A stretch of 64,000 nucleotides of DNA from Blastomyces gilchristii SLH14081 (taxonomy: Eukaryota > Ascomycota > Eurotiomycetes > Onygenales > Ajellomycetaceae): the NCBI RefSeq assembly GCF_000003855.2, contig NW_003101668.1, positions 475,547 through 539,546 of the forward strand. The letters run 5' to 3'. Positions within the stretch are counted from its first letter, which is position 1. Each line of letters starts with the position of its first letter. Positions 62,326 to 64,000 of this stretch are shown here, in pieces. Made by a program: the position numbers and the translations under genes. Under the pieces are notes generated by a model that saw only the letters and a program-made list of their open reading frames with translations, was not told the DNA's origin and did no database searches.

Positions 62326-63846
62326 TTAAGGTATTGAACTGCTTTGAATTGAAGATGGATTTGATGAAGTCAACAGCAGAATTGATGAAGGGTTTGACAG
62401 CGGATTTGATGAAGAATTTGACAGCGGATTCAATGAAGGATTTGACAGTGAATTTGATGGCGGATTCGACAGCGGATTTGATGAAGGATTCGATGGAAGA
62501 TTTGATAACAGATCTGAATATGAATGATAATGAGGTTGCGAATTCAGTCCTTCTATTTCTTTCATTATATATTTCATCATCATCACATTGATTATCTCAC
62601 TTGAAAATGTCATATTTGATGAAGTTGAAGCTGCTGAAGCTGAAGAAGGGAATATAACTGCTGACAATTGAGAAGTCTGTATAGAAGAATTGAATGTAGA
62701 AGTTATAGATTCATTCTTCTGATCCTTCTTCTTCTTTCTACTCATTAATTGTTTTATCGTCTTTCTTGAAGAAGTCTTAATCATTACTTTATCACATTCA
62801 ATATCATCTATTCAACTTGCAATCTCACTACTCAGAAGTTGAATATGAGTATCATCATATGCTATTCAGCAAGTGCCCTGCTCAAAGTTATGACAATTCA
62901 TCTTTTGACAATGTCACTGAGCAGTTATCTCACATTCAATCTGCAAAGAATCTTGTTTCTTTGATCATTGATTTCAAACCTTCTTCAGTTGTTGACTGGT
63001 GGCTGTGATTCTTGAATGTGTAGATGGCTTTTCATCATCAGATATTTCATGAATTTGAGAAGATTTGACAGGACAGTGGTGAGAATTGGAGAATGATGAG
63101 ATTGTATCTTCTTTGACATCAAGAGCTCTTTTTGATGCTAATGCCTGAGTTGCTAATTGTGAATCTGGCACTTCAATAAAAGCTGCAGGACTGTGCATTG
63201 CAGATGTGTTTGAAGATAGTGTTGAAATATCAAGAAGATTGAAAGAAGAGATGACTTCAATGATAAGATCACTCATCTTCTTCTTATACAACTTCTTCAA
63301 AAGATCAATTATCTTCTTTCAATCCTTCTCCTTCTCAATGGTGATTTTGTTGGCCTGAAATTCACATTTATATGATATGATAACAGCTGTATAATCTACA
63401 ACTTCCACCTTCTTACAGATCTGCTTTATAATATACTTCTCAGTCATCTTTTCTACAGTATATTGAATATGAAAGAAGCTGATAGTTGGATCATTTACTG
63501 AGACAGTTCAGTATTTGATCTTGACAGAATTCTTTATCTCATTGATAATCACCTGTTCATACAATCTGTATGAGATGTCAGACTCAGGTGTAGAGATTCG
63601 CGGATATTGAGAATTCTCAGACTAAGTCTCTATATTCTTCTCATTCATCTGCTTCTTCATCTCATCATTGACCGGATTCTCTTCATTATCTGAAACTTCT
63701 GAAACAGGTAGTTTGAGGAGACTGAGACACAGAGTAGAAGTCTTTGTATGAGCTTGTGAAGCAGCAGAACAGCGGGTGTTATAAGATATATTGAAAAAAG
63801 AGTTGATTAATATATGTGAATTTGATAATAAAGATAAGAAAGACAT
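62326..63846 (-). pseudogene. second ORF of mariner element, unknown protein
   Basis: Readable segments at 63846-63622, 63300-62974 and 62784-62326 share one minus frame, giving about 506 codons with RIP-type stops only. The ATG at 63846 lies in the inverted repeat where the left repeat has GCG, so it may be mutational; the true start is probably downstream. The middle is charged and helical (ITIEKEKD, KKLYKKKMSDLIIEVISSF), followed by a Ser/Thr-rich stretch and a C-terminal run of NPLS/NPSS-like repeats of about 12 bp (62340-62510). No family is recognised. It converges on the transposase gene. Confidence 0.6.
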
Positions 63847-63995
63847 GTATTTGAATAATATTTAATTGAAAAAGATGTGTATTGAATGATAATTGAATGA
63901 TTCTAGAGAAACATGGATATTTTGATTTTTCTTGCTACTAATTTTCAGAGAGGGCTGGGAAAATTCTGTTTTCACAAGTAATATGTCCATCACAA
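63821..63995 (-). repeat. right terminal inverted repeat of mariner element
   Basis: Inverted counterpart of 60761-60942; the last five bases of the window lie outside. Confidence 0.85.
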
Positions 63996-64000
63996 GTGGG

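Larger units (their letters stand above)
60761..63995 (+). mobile_element. long Tc1/mariner element with two convergent ORFs
   Basis: Inverted repeats of about 175-182 bp (60761-60942 and 63821-63995) enclose 2.9 kb. The left end is preceded by TA (60759-60760), the target of Tc1/mariner elements; the right flank inside the window does not show TA clearly, so the exact end may be a base or two off. One ORF is a DD34E transposase on plus, the other a 500-codon ORF on minus. Decay is RIP-type but milder than in the gypsy elements. Confidence 0.88.

Noticed and set aside
1..64000. Starship-type giant element (DUF3435 captain) as the organiser of the NLR island
   Set aside because: NLRs and DUF genes are common Starship cargo, but no tyrosine recombinase captain or matching element ends were found in the window.

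Overview
The window looks like a chromosome segment of a filamentous ascomycete (Pezizomycotina). Evidence: spliceosomal introns of 50-65 bp, a fungal purine-nucleoside-phosphorylase/NB-ARC/TPR receptor gene, a fungal APH-fold kinase gene, Tad-clade LINE and fungal copia/gypsy elements, and very AT-rich tracts whose coding frames are broken almost only by C-to-T and G-to-A changes, the signature of repeat-induced point mutation (RIP). No genus can be named from this alone. Two runs of 100 N mark assembly gaps.

Layout. 1-4.6 kb: right part of a RIP-mutated copia element. 4.7-7.9 kb: internally deleted gypsy element (minus) with its target duplication. 7.9-11.85 kb: RIP-mutated DNA with two unrecognised degraded frames. 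11.86-27.16 kb: chromodomain gypsy element (minus), split by a full-length Tad-like LINE (14.08-21.53 kb, minus). 27.2-28.0 kb: RIP-mutated small gene with a coiled coil and RING-type cysteine pattern. 28.0-42 kb: originally unmutated spacer, now carrying a gag-only copia (28.74-30.81) and two sibling copia elements, one inserted in the 3' LTR of the other (31.3-41.67). 42.8-43.35 kb: second copy of the RING gene. 43.5-54.98 kb: GC-balanced gene island with a disordered-protein ORF, minisatellites, an intact APH-family kinase, a conserved fungal hypothetical gene interrupted by a gap, a DUF7924-like fragment, and an NLR gene on the minus strand. 54.98-60.69 kb: complete copia element inserted 140 bp upstream of the NLR start codon. 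60.76-64.0 kb: long Tc1/mariner element with long inverted repeats, a DD34E transposase and a second convergent ORF of unknown function.

Most of the window is a nested transposon graveyard; every LTR or LINE insertion with both ends inside the window can be closed by its target-site duplication. The island at 43.5-55 kb is the only part with plausible working host genes. The NLR there is the best single observation: its 1,193-codon frame is intact from start to stop except for seven stop codons spaced exactly 126 bp apart, one per unit of an internal TPR tandem repeat, and the repeat units are RIP-mutated while the rest of the gene is not. Other points worth a look are the two-ORF mariner, the duplicated RING gene, the unmutated 5' end of the LINE, and the gag-only copia carrying a 48-bp minisatellite in place of pol.
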